Positions 24,356 to 31,795 of a DNA stretch of 33,674 nucleotides are shown here, in pieces. This DNA comes from Alistipes sp. UBA936 (lineage in GTDB: Bacteria; Bacteroidota; Bacteroidia; Bacteroidales; Rikenellaceae). The stretch spans positions 1 through 33,674 of the forward strand of contig DBDI01000022.1 of NCBI GenBank assembly GCA_002293505.1, read 5' to 3'. The translations under genes were made by a program, and so were the position numbers. The notes beneath the pieces were generated by a model. The model was not told the DNA's origin. It made no database searches and was given only the letters and a program-made list of their open reading frames with translations. Within the stretch, counting starts at the first letter, position 1. Every line of letters begins with the position of its first letter.

Positions 24356-25465
24356 TTATCGCGCCAGTACACCCGAATAGTCTCCGAAGGTCCAGTCGTC
24401 GACCGTCACGTTCACCTTCAGCCCTGCTTTGGGATCGGGGTTGGGTGTCGGCCAGAGGTTGTCGGGACCGAATACGAGTTCCTTGCCCGCGGTTCCCACG
24501 CGATAGACCTTGCCCGGCGTAAAGGCGGTCTCGGTCATACCGGTGTATTCTGTCAGTGTCAGATAGCAGGGATCTTCCGCCCAGTCTGCTTCCGGACCAC
24601 CGCCTTTGGGGCTGAACTTCACACCCGTCAGCGCGATGATAAAGCGAGGCATACCTCCCGGGGCGACCTGATAGGCCCATACACCTTCGGTGGGTTTCGC
24701 TGCGATCGGATCGCCGGCTCCCGGCCAGCTTCCTGCGTCACCCATCTTGTCGGCAAGGGCACCCGTGAAGTCCTCTGTCTGCTCCATTTCGATAGCTTCC
24801 TGACCGTCGATAGCCAAGCCGTCGTATGCGAAACGTTGGAAGTAGCTGTCCACATAGACACCCGCAACGTTGAACGCAGTGATCTTACCTACCGCGTCGT
24901 CCGTAGCGGCAGCCTGCACGCCGTGCAGTTCGAGACGCGAGATCACCGGAGCCACAGCCACGGTAACTGTTGCCAGTTCGGGATTGACGTCATCCACATC
25001 GATCGAGACTTCGGTACCTGCCCTGTTAGCCATCGTGGGCTTCATATAGGTGGTTTGGGTCGAGATAGCCGAGGTCGACGCCTTGATGTCGGCCAGATTG
25101 GTCAGATTCTTGAAAGCGGTAGTGTAGTCTGCCGCGGGAATGTTGGCCACGACATAAACTTTCGAGTTTGTCGGAACAGGCTCTGCGATCTCCTGCCCCC
25201 CGCCACTGGGAAGAGCGGCAGCCGAAAGGGTTTCCGAGGCGACCACCAGTCCTTGGGCATTTACCACAAAGACGTGCGAACGAGTAGGTTCGATTTCGAT
25301 CACGTTTTGGGCAGCAGTTGCTTCCGTGCCACGCGTGGCAGATTCGCCGCCGATCTTGATGACCAGACGTGTGTTCTGTTCACTTTTTTTCGAGCCGGTG
25401 TCCTTAGTACATCCGCTCACGACGACAGCCATAGCCATCGCCACAACAAAAAACAGGTTTTTCAT
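24356..25465 (-). CDS. Fimbrillin-type subunit (FimA/Mfa1-like), copy 1
   Basis: Starting at 25465 (MKNLFFVVAMAMAVVVSGC, Cys19; an ATG two codons earlier is also possible) the protein has 369 residues. After the lipid anchor comes ESATRGTEAT with Arg45-Gly46 as the likely protease site. The body shares wording with copy 2: SKVYVVANIPAADYTT, AISTQTTYMKPTMAN, PVISRLELHGVQA, KITAFNVAGVYVDSYF, WAYQVAPGGMPRFIIALTGV, and the C-terminal VNVTVDDWTFGDYSGVLAR. It is first in the operon, about 140 bases after a good promoter, and therefore probably the most abundant subunit. Which copy is the main shaft protein cannot be told from sequence. Confidence 0.88.
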   Translation of the reverse strand: MKNLFFVVAMAMAVVVSGCTKDTGSKKSEQNTRLVIKIGGESATRGTEATAAQNVIEIEPTRSHVFVVNAQGLVVASETLSAAALPSGGGQEIAEPVPTNSKVYVVANIPAADYTTAFKNLTNLADIKASTSAISTQTTYMKPTMANRAGTEVSIDVDDVNPELATVTVAVAPVISRLELHGVQAAATDDAVGKITAFNVAGVYVDSYFQRFAYDGLAIDGQEAIEMEQTEDFTGALADKMGDAGSWPGAGDPIAAKPTEGVWAYQVAPGGMPRFIIALTGVKFSPKGGGPEADWAEDPCYLTLTEYTGMTETAFTPGKVYRVGTAGKELVFGPDNLWPTPNPDPKAGLKVNVTVDDWTFGDYSGVLAR

Positions 25466-25575
25466 ACACATTGTGTTTTGGTTAAGTTAAAATTTGTTTT
25501 CGTACGTTCTTTTTATTTGAAGTTTTTGTTCTATAAACGCCTCTGTCGGAGTTCATATTGCGTTGCGGCGACAGA

Positions 25576-25657
25576 TTTTTTCTGCACGCGCGCGCAACAC
25601 TTGGCGCGCGAAGGTACAGGTTTTTTCTGACTAAAACAAATTTAGGGATTTTTTCTG
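25576..25657 (-). promoter_or_regulatory. Fimbrial operon promoter with repeated words and a GC palindrome
   Basis: On the minus strand TTTG (25640-25637), 20 bases, TACCTTCG (25616-25609) forms the promoter; the start site would be near 25603, leaving a leader of about 140 bases. The word CAGAAAAAA occurs three times on the minus strand (25584-25576, 25629-25621, 25657-25649), below, inside and above the promoter. A palindrome CGCGCGC/GCGCGCG (25589-25595 and 25604-25610) covers the expected start. The remainder of 25472-25738 holds the A/T-rich leader and no gene. Confidence 0.7.
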
Positions 25658-25713
25658 AGAAAAGCAAGGGGCGACGGAACAACACACACAACCACACCCC
25701 GAAACACAGAAAT

Positions 25714-25735
25714 AAGGGGCCTGTTCAGACCCCTT
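25714..25735 (-). terminator. Terminator of tRNA-fMet
   Basis: On the minus strand AAGGGGTCTG pairs with CAGGCCCCTT around two to four bases, followed by ATTT. It begins three bases after the tRNA 3' end and separates it from the fimbrial promoter. Confidence 0.75.
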
Positions 25736-25738
25736 TTG

Positions 25739-25811
25739 TAGCGGGAGGAGGACTCGAACCTCCGACCTTTGGGTTATGAGCCCAACGAGCTGCCAACTGC
25801 TCCACCCCGCG
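25739..25811 (-). tRNA. Initiator tRNA-Met (CAT)
   Basis: The minus strand reads CGCGGGGTGGAGCAGTTGG and folds into a 73-base cloverleaf. The anticodon arm has three consecutive G-C pairs (GGGCTCATAACCC), and the first base C1 faces T72 without pairing. Both are marks of initiator tRNA rather than elongator Met. The T arm is GGAGGTTCGAGTCCTCC, the discriminator is A, and CCA is not encoded. Confidence 0.95.
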
Positions 25812-25820
25812 ATGTGGGGA

Positions 25821-25852
25821 CAAAGGTAATACAATTTTTGCCGCTTTCCAAA
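25821..25852 (-). promoter_or_regulatory. Promoter of tRNA-fMet
   Basis: On the minus strand TTTG (25852-25849), exactly 20 bases, TACCTTTG (25828-25821). The start site would be within a few bases of the tRNA 5' end at 25811. It interlocks with the ispD promoter on the other strand. Confidence 0.85.
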
Positions 25853-25868
25853 TTTTTGCCTATTTTTG
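25837..25868 (+). promoter_or_regulatory. Promoter of ispD
   Basis: TTTG (25837-25840), exactly 20 bases, TATTTTTG (25861-25868). The ATG follows nine bases later, leaving an mRNA leader of only about five bases. Confidence 0.85.
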
Positions 25869-25877
25869 GTTCACGAA

Positions 25878-26567
25878 ATGAATCGACTCGGAGTTATAAT
25901 TGTCGCCGCCGGGGCCGGAGAGCGTATGCGCGCCGGGACCGGAACACGAGTGGTAGCGCAGTCTCCCAAGCAGTTTTTGCCTCTGGCCGGCCGGCCCATT
26001 CTTGCGTGGTCTGTGGAGGCCTTTTGTGGCGCGGCCGAGATCGTCGTCGCCCTGCCTCCCGGTATGCTCGACTCATTCGACGCCTCGCCTCATAAGACTT
26101 GCGAAGGCGGGGCCTCTCGGACTGCTTCGGTGCGTAACGCGTTGCAACAGCTGAGCCCCGACTGCGACCTGATCGCAGTTCACGACGCTGCCCGGCCTCT
26201 TGTTAGCCGCGAACTGATCGCTCGCGCCATCGCGACCGCCCGGGCCCACGGTTCGGCTGTTCCGGTTGTTTCGCTCAACGACAGTATCCGCCGCACAACC
26301 GCGCCCGAGACACCCAACCAAACCTCAACCCCCGTAGACCGCTCCTCGCTCCGGGCCGTCCAAACGCCTCAGATTTTCCGGGCCGACATTCTTCGCCGGG
26401 CATACGAAAACGCGACCGAAGATTTCTCCGACGACGCTTCTTTGGTCGAGGCGGCCGGCTTCCCCGTCACCCTGTGCGAGGGCGAGCGCCGCAACATAAA
26501 GATCACCGAACCGCTCGACCTGTTGGTCGCGCAAACGATTTTGGACAATGACAGTAACAGTTTTTAA
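25878..26567 (+). CDS. ispD: 2-C-methyl-D-erythritol 4-phosphate cytidylyltransferase
   Basis: IspD transfers CMP from CTP to MEP, the third step of the MEP route to isoprenoids. The 229-residue protein starts MNRLGVIIVAAGAGERM, the nucleotide-binding signature; a TTG four codons earlier lies in the promoter and is rejected. Further family marks are SPKQFLPLAGRPIL, VHDAARPLVS, VQTPQIFRADILRRAY, FSDDASLVEAAG and KITEPLDLLVAQTIL. A short insert (AGTGTRVVAQ) separates the ERM and KQF parts. The last 20 bases overlap the next gene. Confidence 0.95.
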   Translation: MNRLGVIIVAAGAGERMRAGTGTRVVAQSPKQFLPLAGRPILAWSVEAFCGAAEIVVALPPGMLDSFDASPHKTCEGGASRTASVRNALQQLSPDCDLIAVHDAARPLVSRELIARAIATARAHGSAVPVVSLNDSIRRTTAPETPNQTSTPVDRSSLRAVQTPQIFRADILRRAYENATEDFSDDASLVEAAGFPVTLCEGERRNIKITEPLDLLVAQTILDNDSNSF

Positions 26568-27057
26568 ATACCGGCTCGACCGTCGGGCACGCATCACCAC
26601 CTGGTGCGTCGTCGGGGCGGTTGCCGTCGTTCTCGCTCTGATGTGGTCTCTTTCTCCCGGCGGTTACCTTCCCGCCTGGTGTACTTCCGTGGCCGTTGCC
26701 GCCGGGACTCTCACCCTGTTGAGCGTTCCTCGCTCGATCCGCATCACCAAGGAGGCCGTCGAGATCCGTTGCGTTGTCGAGATCACCCACATCCCCTACA
26801 ACCACCTTCGTAGCATCCGTCGCGTCGAGCGTGGCGACTTGCGGCGATTCTTTCCCACTTTCGCGAGCCTCGGCGTCGGTGGTTACTTCGGTTACTGGCT
26901 CGACGGAAAGAGTTGGGACCTGGTTAAGGTCTACGCTTCGTCCTGGCAGGGATTGGTTATGATCGAGGACATCTACGAGCAGCGGTACCTTGTCAGCGCC
27001 GACGATCCTGAAAAATTAATCGACACAGTTAACAAACATTTGAAAATAATTTACTAA
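26548..27057 (+). CDS. Membrane protein with bacterial PH-like domain
   Basis: The 169-residue protein has two hydrophobic segments (about 17-34 and 43-60) followed by SVPRSIRITKEAVEIRCVVEITHIPYNHLRSIRRV, a pattern of bacterial PH domains in which a membrane hairpin precedes a beta-barrel. The end, LVSADDPEKLIDTVNKHL, is typical of that family. Its function is not known. The ATG lies within the end of ispD, so the two are co-transcribed. Confidence 0.75.
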   Translation: MTVTVFKYRLDRRARITTWCVVGAVAVVLALMWSLSPGGYLPAWCTSVAVAAGTLTLLSVPRSIRITKEAVEIRCVVEITHIPYNHLRSIRRVERGDLRRFFPTFASLGVGGYFGYWLDGKSWDLVKVYASSWQGLVMIEDIYEQRYLVSADDPEKLIDTVNKHLKIIY

Positions 27058-27062
27058 CTTTG
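27055..27062 (+). promoter_or_regulatory. Possible -7 element before lpxK
   Basis: TAACTTTG overlaps the stop of the PH-like gene and lies 21 bases before the lpxK ATG. The only TTTG nearby is 12 bases away instead of 20, so the promoter is uncertain. Confidence 0.4.
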
Positions 27063-27083
27063 AGCGGTTTGTAATTTCGCTCG

Positions 27084-28160
27084 ATGCTTAAACTCCTGAC
27101 TGCACCCGTTTCGTGGATATACGGCTTGGCTATCTCGTTGAGAAACAAGCTGTACGACGGTGGTGTCAAGAAATCTCGCTCGTGGGACATTCCGGTTTTG
27201 TGCGTTGGTAATATCACCGTCGGCGGTACCGGTAAGACTCCGATGTGCGAAATGTTGATCGGCCACTTTCGCGAACGTTACAACGTCGCTCTCGTCTCTC
27301 GCGGTTACAAACGCAAATCTAAAGGTTACCTCGTGGTCGAGGCTAACGACTCTTACCGCCGCGTGGGCGACGAGCCTAAACAGATCAAATTGAAATACCC
27401 CGATACGCTTGTCGTGGTTTGTAAAGACCGTAACCTTGCCATCGAGCGCATCCAAAAAGATCACCCCGAGATCAATCTGATCATTCTCGACGACGGGTTC
27501 CAGTACCGTAAGGTCGAGCCCAAGCTCAACATCGTGATGGTCGACTACACCCGCCCCATCGACAAAGACCACCTGCTCCCTTTGGGCCGATTACGCGACC
27601 AGCCGAGCCAAATGCGCCGTGCTCATTACGTTGTGGTGACCCGTTGCCCTGCCGGTATGACTCCCCTCGATCGCCGTATCACCCGTAACAACCTCGAACT
27701 GTTGCCTTTCCAGAACCTTTCGTTCACCCGCGTGATAACTGGCGCACTCTACCCCGCTTTTCCGGACGACGCACCTCACGACCGCCACATTCCCGCCGGT
27801 AGTAAAGTCGTCGCTATGGCGGGCCTGGGTAACCCGCGACCGTTCGTGGACAACATACGCTCGAAGTACCGCCTGATGAGCGACCTGATTTACAGCGACC
27901 ACCACCCCTACAACGTTCGCGACTTGCGCCATATGGAGGAGGCTCTGGACGCCGCCGGGCCCGAGGCGGTGATCGTGACCACGGAGAAAGACGCCGTCAA
28001 GTTGGGCCGCGGGACGAAGATCTCACCCACTCTTCGGGCACGCATCTGGGTGCAACCCATCGAGATGGGATTCATCGAGGAGACACGGGACGAGTTCTTC
28101 AAAAAACTGGAATACGATGTTAGAACAAATCAAAGAAACAGCCTCTTCTATTCTCGCTGA
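27084..28160 (+). CDS. lpxK: Tetraacyldisaccharide 4'-kinase
   Basis: LpxK phosphorylates the 4' position of the lipid A precursor at the inner membrane, using ATP. The 358-residue protein has an N-terminal membrane-associated helix, the P-loop VGNITVGGTGKTP (GGTGKTP at 47-53), ALVSRGYKRKSKGYLVV, NLIILDDGFQYRKV and YSDHHPYNVRDL, all of which are family blocks, plus VTTEKDAVKL near the end. It is at the usual length for Bacteroidetes LpxK. Its last 44 bases overlap the purine nucleoside phosphorylase gene. Confidence 0.95.
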   Translation: MLKLLTAPVSWIYGLAISLRNKLYDGGVKKSRSWDIPVLCVGNITVGGTGKTPMCEMLIGHFRERYNVALVSRGYKRKSKGYLVVEANDSYRRVGDEPKQIKLKYPDTLVVVCKDRNLAIERIQKDHPEINLIILDDGFQYRKVEPKLNIVMVDYTRPIDKDHLLPLGRLRDQPSQMRRAHYVVVTRCPAGMTPLDRRITRNNLELLPFQNLSFTRVITGALYPAFPDDAPHDRHIPAGSKVVAMAGLGNPRPFVDNIRSKYRLMSDLIYSDHHPYNVRDLRHMEEALDAAGPEAVIVTTEKDAVKLGRGTKISPTLRARIWVQPIEMGFIEETRDEFFKKLEYDVRTNQRNSLFYSR

Positions 28161-28941
28161 GTGCCGTAGCTGGGGGGGCGCGTGGGGCGAGGGGCCCGAG
28201 GTGGGGATAATTCTTGGGACGGGACTTGGGGGATTGGTGGAGCATATCGAGATCACGGCGGCGATCGAGTATAAGGACATTCCCGGCTTTCCCGTGTCGA
28301 CCGTCTCCGGACACAAGGGGCGACTGATCTTCGGTACTCTGGGCGGTAAACGCGTTGTTGCTATGCAGGGTCGGTTCCACTTCTATGAGGGTTGGACTCC
28401 TCAGCAGATCGTGTTTCCCGTCCGCGTGATGAAATTCCTGGGCATCCGAACGTTATTCGTTTCAAACGCTTCCGGCGGAGTCAATCCCGACTTCCACACC
28501 GGCGACATTATGGTCATTACCGACCATATCAACCTGATTCCCAACCCTCTCGTCGGGCCTAATATCGAGGAGCTCGGGCCTCGCTTTCCGGATATGCACG
28601 GTTGTTACGACCCTGGGCTGATCGCTTTGGCGAAAAAAATCGCCACTGTTGAAAACATTTCTCTTCAGTTCGGAGTCTACGTCGGCGGCACCGGGCCCAC
28701 TTACGAAACCCAGGCCGAATATAAATATTTCGGGGCTATCGGTGGTGACGCCGCCGGTATGTCGACCACTCCCGAGGTTATCGCCGCCCGCCACCTTGGT
28801 ATTCCCGTCTTCGGTGCGTCGATCATCACCAACATCGGCCTTTCGGACGAGACGGGCGACCACGAGGACGTCCAGCGACAGGGCGCGTTGGCGGAAAAGA
28901 AAATGACTAAACTGTTCACAAAAATCATCGAAAATCTATGA
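28117..28941 (+). CDS. Purine nucleoside phosphorylase (trimeric type I)
   Basis: The enzyme splits guanosine/inosine type nucleosides with phosphate for purine salvage. Family blocks are VGIILGTGLGGL, VSGHKGRLIFG (phosphate site), VVAMQGRFHFYEGW, LFVSNASGGVNPDF, YVGGTGPTYETQAEY and GGDAAGMSTTPEVIAARH. The 274-residue protein carries a short Gly/Trp-rich insertion, SWGGAWGEG, around residues 18-26, coded by long G-runs just after the lpxK stop. The gene starts inside lpxK and its TGA overlaps the ssb ATG, so the three genes form a coupled cluster. Confidence 0.93.
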   Translation: MLEQIKETASSILAECRSWGGAWGEGPEVGIILGTGLGGLVEHIEITAAIEYKDIPGFPVSTVSGHKGRLIFGTLGGKRVVAMQGRFHFYEGWTPQQIVFPVRVMKFLGIRTLFVSNASGGVNPDFHTGDIMVITDHINLIPNPLVGPNIEELGPRFPDMHGCYDPGLIALAKKIATVENISLQFGVYVGGTGPTYETQAEYKYFGAIGGDAAGMSTTPEVIAARHLGIPVFGASIITNIGLSDETGDHEDVQRQGALAEKKMTKLFTKIIENL

Positions 28942-29414
28942 TCAACAAGGTAATTTTGGTAGGTAACGTTGGGGCCGACCCCGAGGTTAGGACTCTTGAA
29001 AATGGCGTTAAAGTTGCCCGGGTACGACTCGCGACGACCGAACGAATATTCAACCGCCAGACTCAGGAGACTAAGGAGCACACCGAGTGGCACTCGGTCG
29101 TTTTGTGGCGCGGGCTGGCCGACGTGGCCGACAAATACGTTCGTAAGGGTAGCCAGATCTACGTCGAGGGGGTTATTCGCTCCAACGAGTGGACCGACCG
29201 CGACGGCGGTAAACGCTCCGGCATCGAGATCGTTGCCAACGACCTCAAGCTCCTCGGCCGCAAAAGTGAAGGTGGCTCGGTAGCAGGGGCAAGTTCAGGC
29301 TCGGGCTCATACTCCGCTCCGGCTCCCGGCACGGCCCGACCGTCGGCGCCTCCCACCCCCGGCCCGGCGCCCATCCCCACACCGGCCGACGACCCCGACG
29401 ACTTGCCGTTCTAA
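28938..29414 (+). CDS. ssb: Single-stranded DNA-binding protein
   Basis: SSB coats single-stranded DNA in replication and repair. The 158-residue protein has the OB-fold (INKVILVGNVGADPEVRTLENG, WHSVVLWRGLADVADKYVRKGSQIYVEG, IVANDLKLLGRK, up to residue about 112), then a Gly/Ser/Pro/Ala-rich linker, and the acidic tip DDPDDLPF that recruits partner proteins. Its ATG overlaps the stop of the phosphorylase (ATGA). Confidence 0.96.
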   Translation: MINKVILVGNVGADPEVRTLENGVKVARVRLATTERIFNRQTQETKEHTEWHSVVLWRGLADVADKYVRKGSQIYVEGVIRSNEWTDRDGGKRSGIEIVANDLKLLGRKSEGGSVAGASSGSGSYSAPAPGTARPSAPPTPGPAPIPTPADDPDDLPF

Positions 29415-29433
29415 GATTTTTTTACTACTTTTG
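29403..29433 (+). promoter_or_regulatory. Promoter of the transporter/kinase pair
   Basis: TTG (29403-29405), 20 bases, TACTTTTG (29426-29433). It begins in the last codons of ssb and gives a leader of about 43 bases before the ATG at 29483. Confidence 0.75.
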
Positions 29434-29482
29434 ATTCCGTAAAGAGACCTTTAACTAACACTAATAAACCTTACTAACCATT

Positions 29483-30766
29483 ATGACAGCTCAACAAAAA
29501 CAAGGTAACGTGGTGGGTATCATCACGATGATCTTCCTGTTCGGGATGATCGCGTTCGTTACTAACCTTGCCGCTCCGATCGGCGTGATCTGGAAAAGCA
29601 ACCCCGCGTTCAACAGTGGCGGCCTGGGTATGCTCGGTAATATGATGAACTTTATCGCCTACCTGGTGATGGGTATTCCTGCCGGCCACCTGCTCTCCAA
29701 GATCGGTTACAAGAAGACTGCCCTGGCGGCCATCGCGGTCGGCCTCGTGGGTATCTTCGTCCAGTTTCTTTCGGGTAAGACCGGGGCTTCGGGCTTCTAC
29801 GTCTACCTGGCTGGTGCTTTCATCGCCGGTATCTGCGTTTGTATGCTCAACACCGTTGTCAACCCTATGCTCAACCTTTTGGGCGGCGGCGGTAACAAGG
29901 GTAACACCTACATCCAGATCGGCGGTTCGTTCAACTCTCTGATGGCTACGATCACCCCGATGATGGTCGGTTCGATGATCGGCGAGGCTTCCAAGGCTGC
30001 TATTGCCGACGTCAACCCGTTGTTGTTCATCGCTATGGGCGTTTTCGCTTTGACCTTCGTGGCTTTGTTGTTCATCCCCATCACCAACCCGACCGAGACT
30101 TCGGCCAACACCGTTTTCGAGCGTAGCCCTTGGGCTTTCCGCCACTTCGCTCTTGGCGCCATTGCGATCTTTGCTTACGTTGGCGTCGAGGTTGGTATAC
30201 CTTATATATTGATGTTCTTCCTTGCCGACACTGGTGCTGCCGGGGCCGGGCTTCCCGCTGCGACTGCCGCTGCGACCGCTGGCTTCGTCGCCGGTACATA
30301 CTGGTTTATGATGATGATCGGTCGCTTCGTCGGCGCTGCCATCGGTTCGAAAGTCTCCAGTAAGGCTATGATGACTTTCACCTCGCTCGTTGCCATCATT
30401 CTTGTGGTTGCTGCGATCTTCTCCAGCGGACAAACCACTATGCCCGTATTCACCGGTAAGGCTTTCGAAATGGCTCAGGTTCCTCTCAGCGCCCTTCTGT
30501 TGGTTCTTTGCGGCCTTTGCACCTCCGTTATGTGGGGTTCGATCTTCAACCTCGCAACCGAGGGTCTCGGTAAATACACTCCGCTCGCTTCGGGTATCTT
30601 TATGATGATGGTGTGCGGTGGCGGTATAATTCCTCTGATCCAGGAACAGATCGGTAAGTCGGCCGGTTATATGCCCAGCTACTGGGTAATCGTCGTTGCG
30701 ATCGCCTATATGTTGTTCTACGCTCTGGTGGGCAGCAAGAACGTAAACCGCGACATTAAGATCTGA
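29483..30766 (+). CDS. MFS sugar transporter (FucP/NagP-like)
   Basis: The 427-residue protein has about 12 hydrophobic segments. The N-terminal half contains TNLAAPIGVIWKS, GNMMNFIAYLVMGIPAGHLLSKIGYKKT (MFS loop motif) and NTVVNPMLNLLGGGGNKGNTYIQIGGSFNSLMATITP, wording typical of the Bacteroidetes sugar symporters related to FucP. The adjoining ROK kinase gene overlaps its stop, which points to a hexose or amino-sugar substrate phosphorylated on entry. The exact sugar is not decided by sequence. Confidence 0.88.
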   Translation: MTAQQKQGNVVGIITMIFLFGMIAFVTNLAAPIGVIWKSNPAFNSGGLGMLGNMMNFIAYLVMGIPAGHLLSKIGYKKTALAAIAVGLVGIFVQFLSGKTGASGFYVYLAGAFIAGICVCMLNTVVNPMLNLLGGGGNKGNTYIQIGGSFNSLMATITPMMVGSMIGEASKAAIADVNPLLFIAMGVFALTFVALLFIPITNPTETSANTVFERSPWAFRHFALGAIAIFAYVGVEVGIPYILMFFLADTGAAGAGLPAATAAATAGFVAGTYWFMMMIGRFVGAAIGSKVSSKAMMTFTSLVAIILVVAAIFSSGQTTMPVFTGKAFEMAQVPLSALLLVLCGLCTSVMWGSIFNLATEGLGKYTPLASGIFMMMVCGGGIIPLIQEQIGKSAGYMPSYWVIVVAIAYMLFYALVGSKNVNRDIKI

Positions 30767-31731
30767 TGGCAGCCTCGGAAAGAAACTACGTCATCGGGGT
30801 CGACATCGGGGGGCAGACATCGAAACTGGGGGTGGTTGACGCCCGCGGTAACGTGTTGGCCCAAAGCGTGATTCGCACCGATACACACGACGACGTCGAC
30901 CTGTATATAAAAGACCTCGCCGTGGCTATCCGTAAACTCGCCGACCAGGTCGAAGGATTGGCCAAGGTTCGCGGTATCGGTATGGGAGTTCCTAACGGTA
31001 ACTACTACCGCGGGACTATCGAGTTCGCTCCCAACCTTCCGTGGAAAGGCGTGATCAAGTTGGCCGAACTTCTCGAAAACGAGATCGGTCTGCCCGTTGC
31101 GCTGACTAACGACGCTAACGCGGCCGCCGTGGGTGAGATGACCTACGGCGCCGCCCGCGGTATGAAGGACTTCATTATGATCACCCTCGGTACTGGCGTC
31201 GGCTCGGGTATCGTTGTCGGCGGTAACGTGGTTTATGGCCACGACGGCTTCGCGGGCGAACTGGGCCACACTATCCAGGTGCGTAAGAACGGACGTCTTT
31301 GCGGCTGCGGTCGGACGGGCTGTCTGGAGGCTTACACCTCGGCTGTGGGCGTGGCGCGAACCGCTCGCGAGATCCTCGAAACCACCGACCGCGAAACCTC
31401 ACTCAGAGACCTGCCGTGGGATCAGATCACCTCGAAGGACGTCGCCGACGCCGCTCAGGCGGGCGACGAGGTTGCTATCGAGGTCTTCAACTTCACGGGA
31501 CATATGCTCGGTGCTGCGTTGGCCGACTTCGTGGCGTTCTCCTCTCCGGAGGCGATCGTGCTGTTCGGCGGCCTTACCAAGGCGGGCGACCTGCTCAAAA
31601 AACCGGTCGAAGAGGGTCTGAACAACAGCCTGTTGCCGCTGTGGAAAGACAAAGTGAAGGTCGTGTTCTCCCAACTGAAGGAGTCCGACGCCGCGATCCT
31701 TGGCGCCAGCGCGTTGGCCTGGGAACTCTAA
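30766..31731 (+). CDS. ROK family sugar kinase (glucokinase-like)
   Basis: The 321-residue protein has the ATP-binding start YVIGVDIGGQTSKLGVVD, the catalytic region ALTNDANAAAVGE with Asp116, GELGH with His168, and the zinc motif CGCGRTGCLE with Cys179, Cys181 and Cys186. No DNA-binding domain precedes it, so it is a kinase and not a repressor. Substrate-side residues (FAPNLPW, GELGH) agree with glucokinase, though N-acetyl sugars and mannose are possible in this family. It shares ATGA-type overlap with the transporter. Confidence 0.92.
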   Translation: MAASERNYVIGVDIGGQTSKLGVVDARGNVLAQSVIRTDTHDDVDLYIKDLAVAIRKLADQVEGLAKVRGIGMGVPNGNYYRGTIEFAPNLPWKGVIKLAELLENEIGLPVALTNDANAAAVGEMTYGAARGMKDFIMITLGTGVGSGIVVGGNVVYGHDGFAGELGHTIQVRKNGRLCGCGRTGCLEAYTSAVGVARTAREILETTDRETSLRDLPWDQITSKDVADAAQAGDEVAIEVFNFTGHMLGAALADFVAFSSPEAIVLFGGLTKAGDLLKKPVEEGLNNSLLPLWKDKVKVVFSQLKESDAAILGASALAWEL

Positions 31732-31795
31732 GGGGCCGAGCCGGGGCCGCGGGGGAGTGAGGGGGCGAGCAGAATGAGGGGGGAGCGGGGAAGAC

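Noticed and set aside
24074..25630. Plus-strand frame of 518 residues across both fimbrillins
   Set aside because: Antisense to two clearly related fimbrillins, crosses their intergenic gap and the operon promoter, and has no domain.
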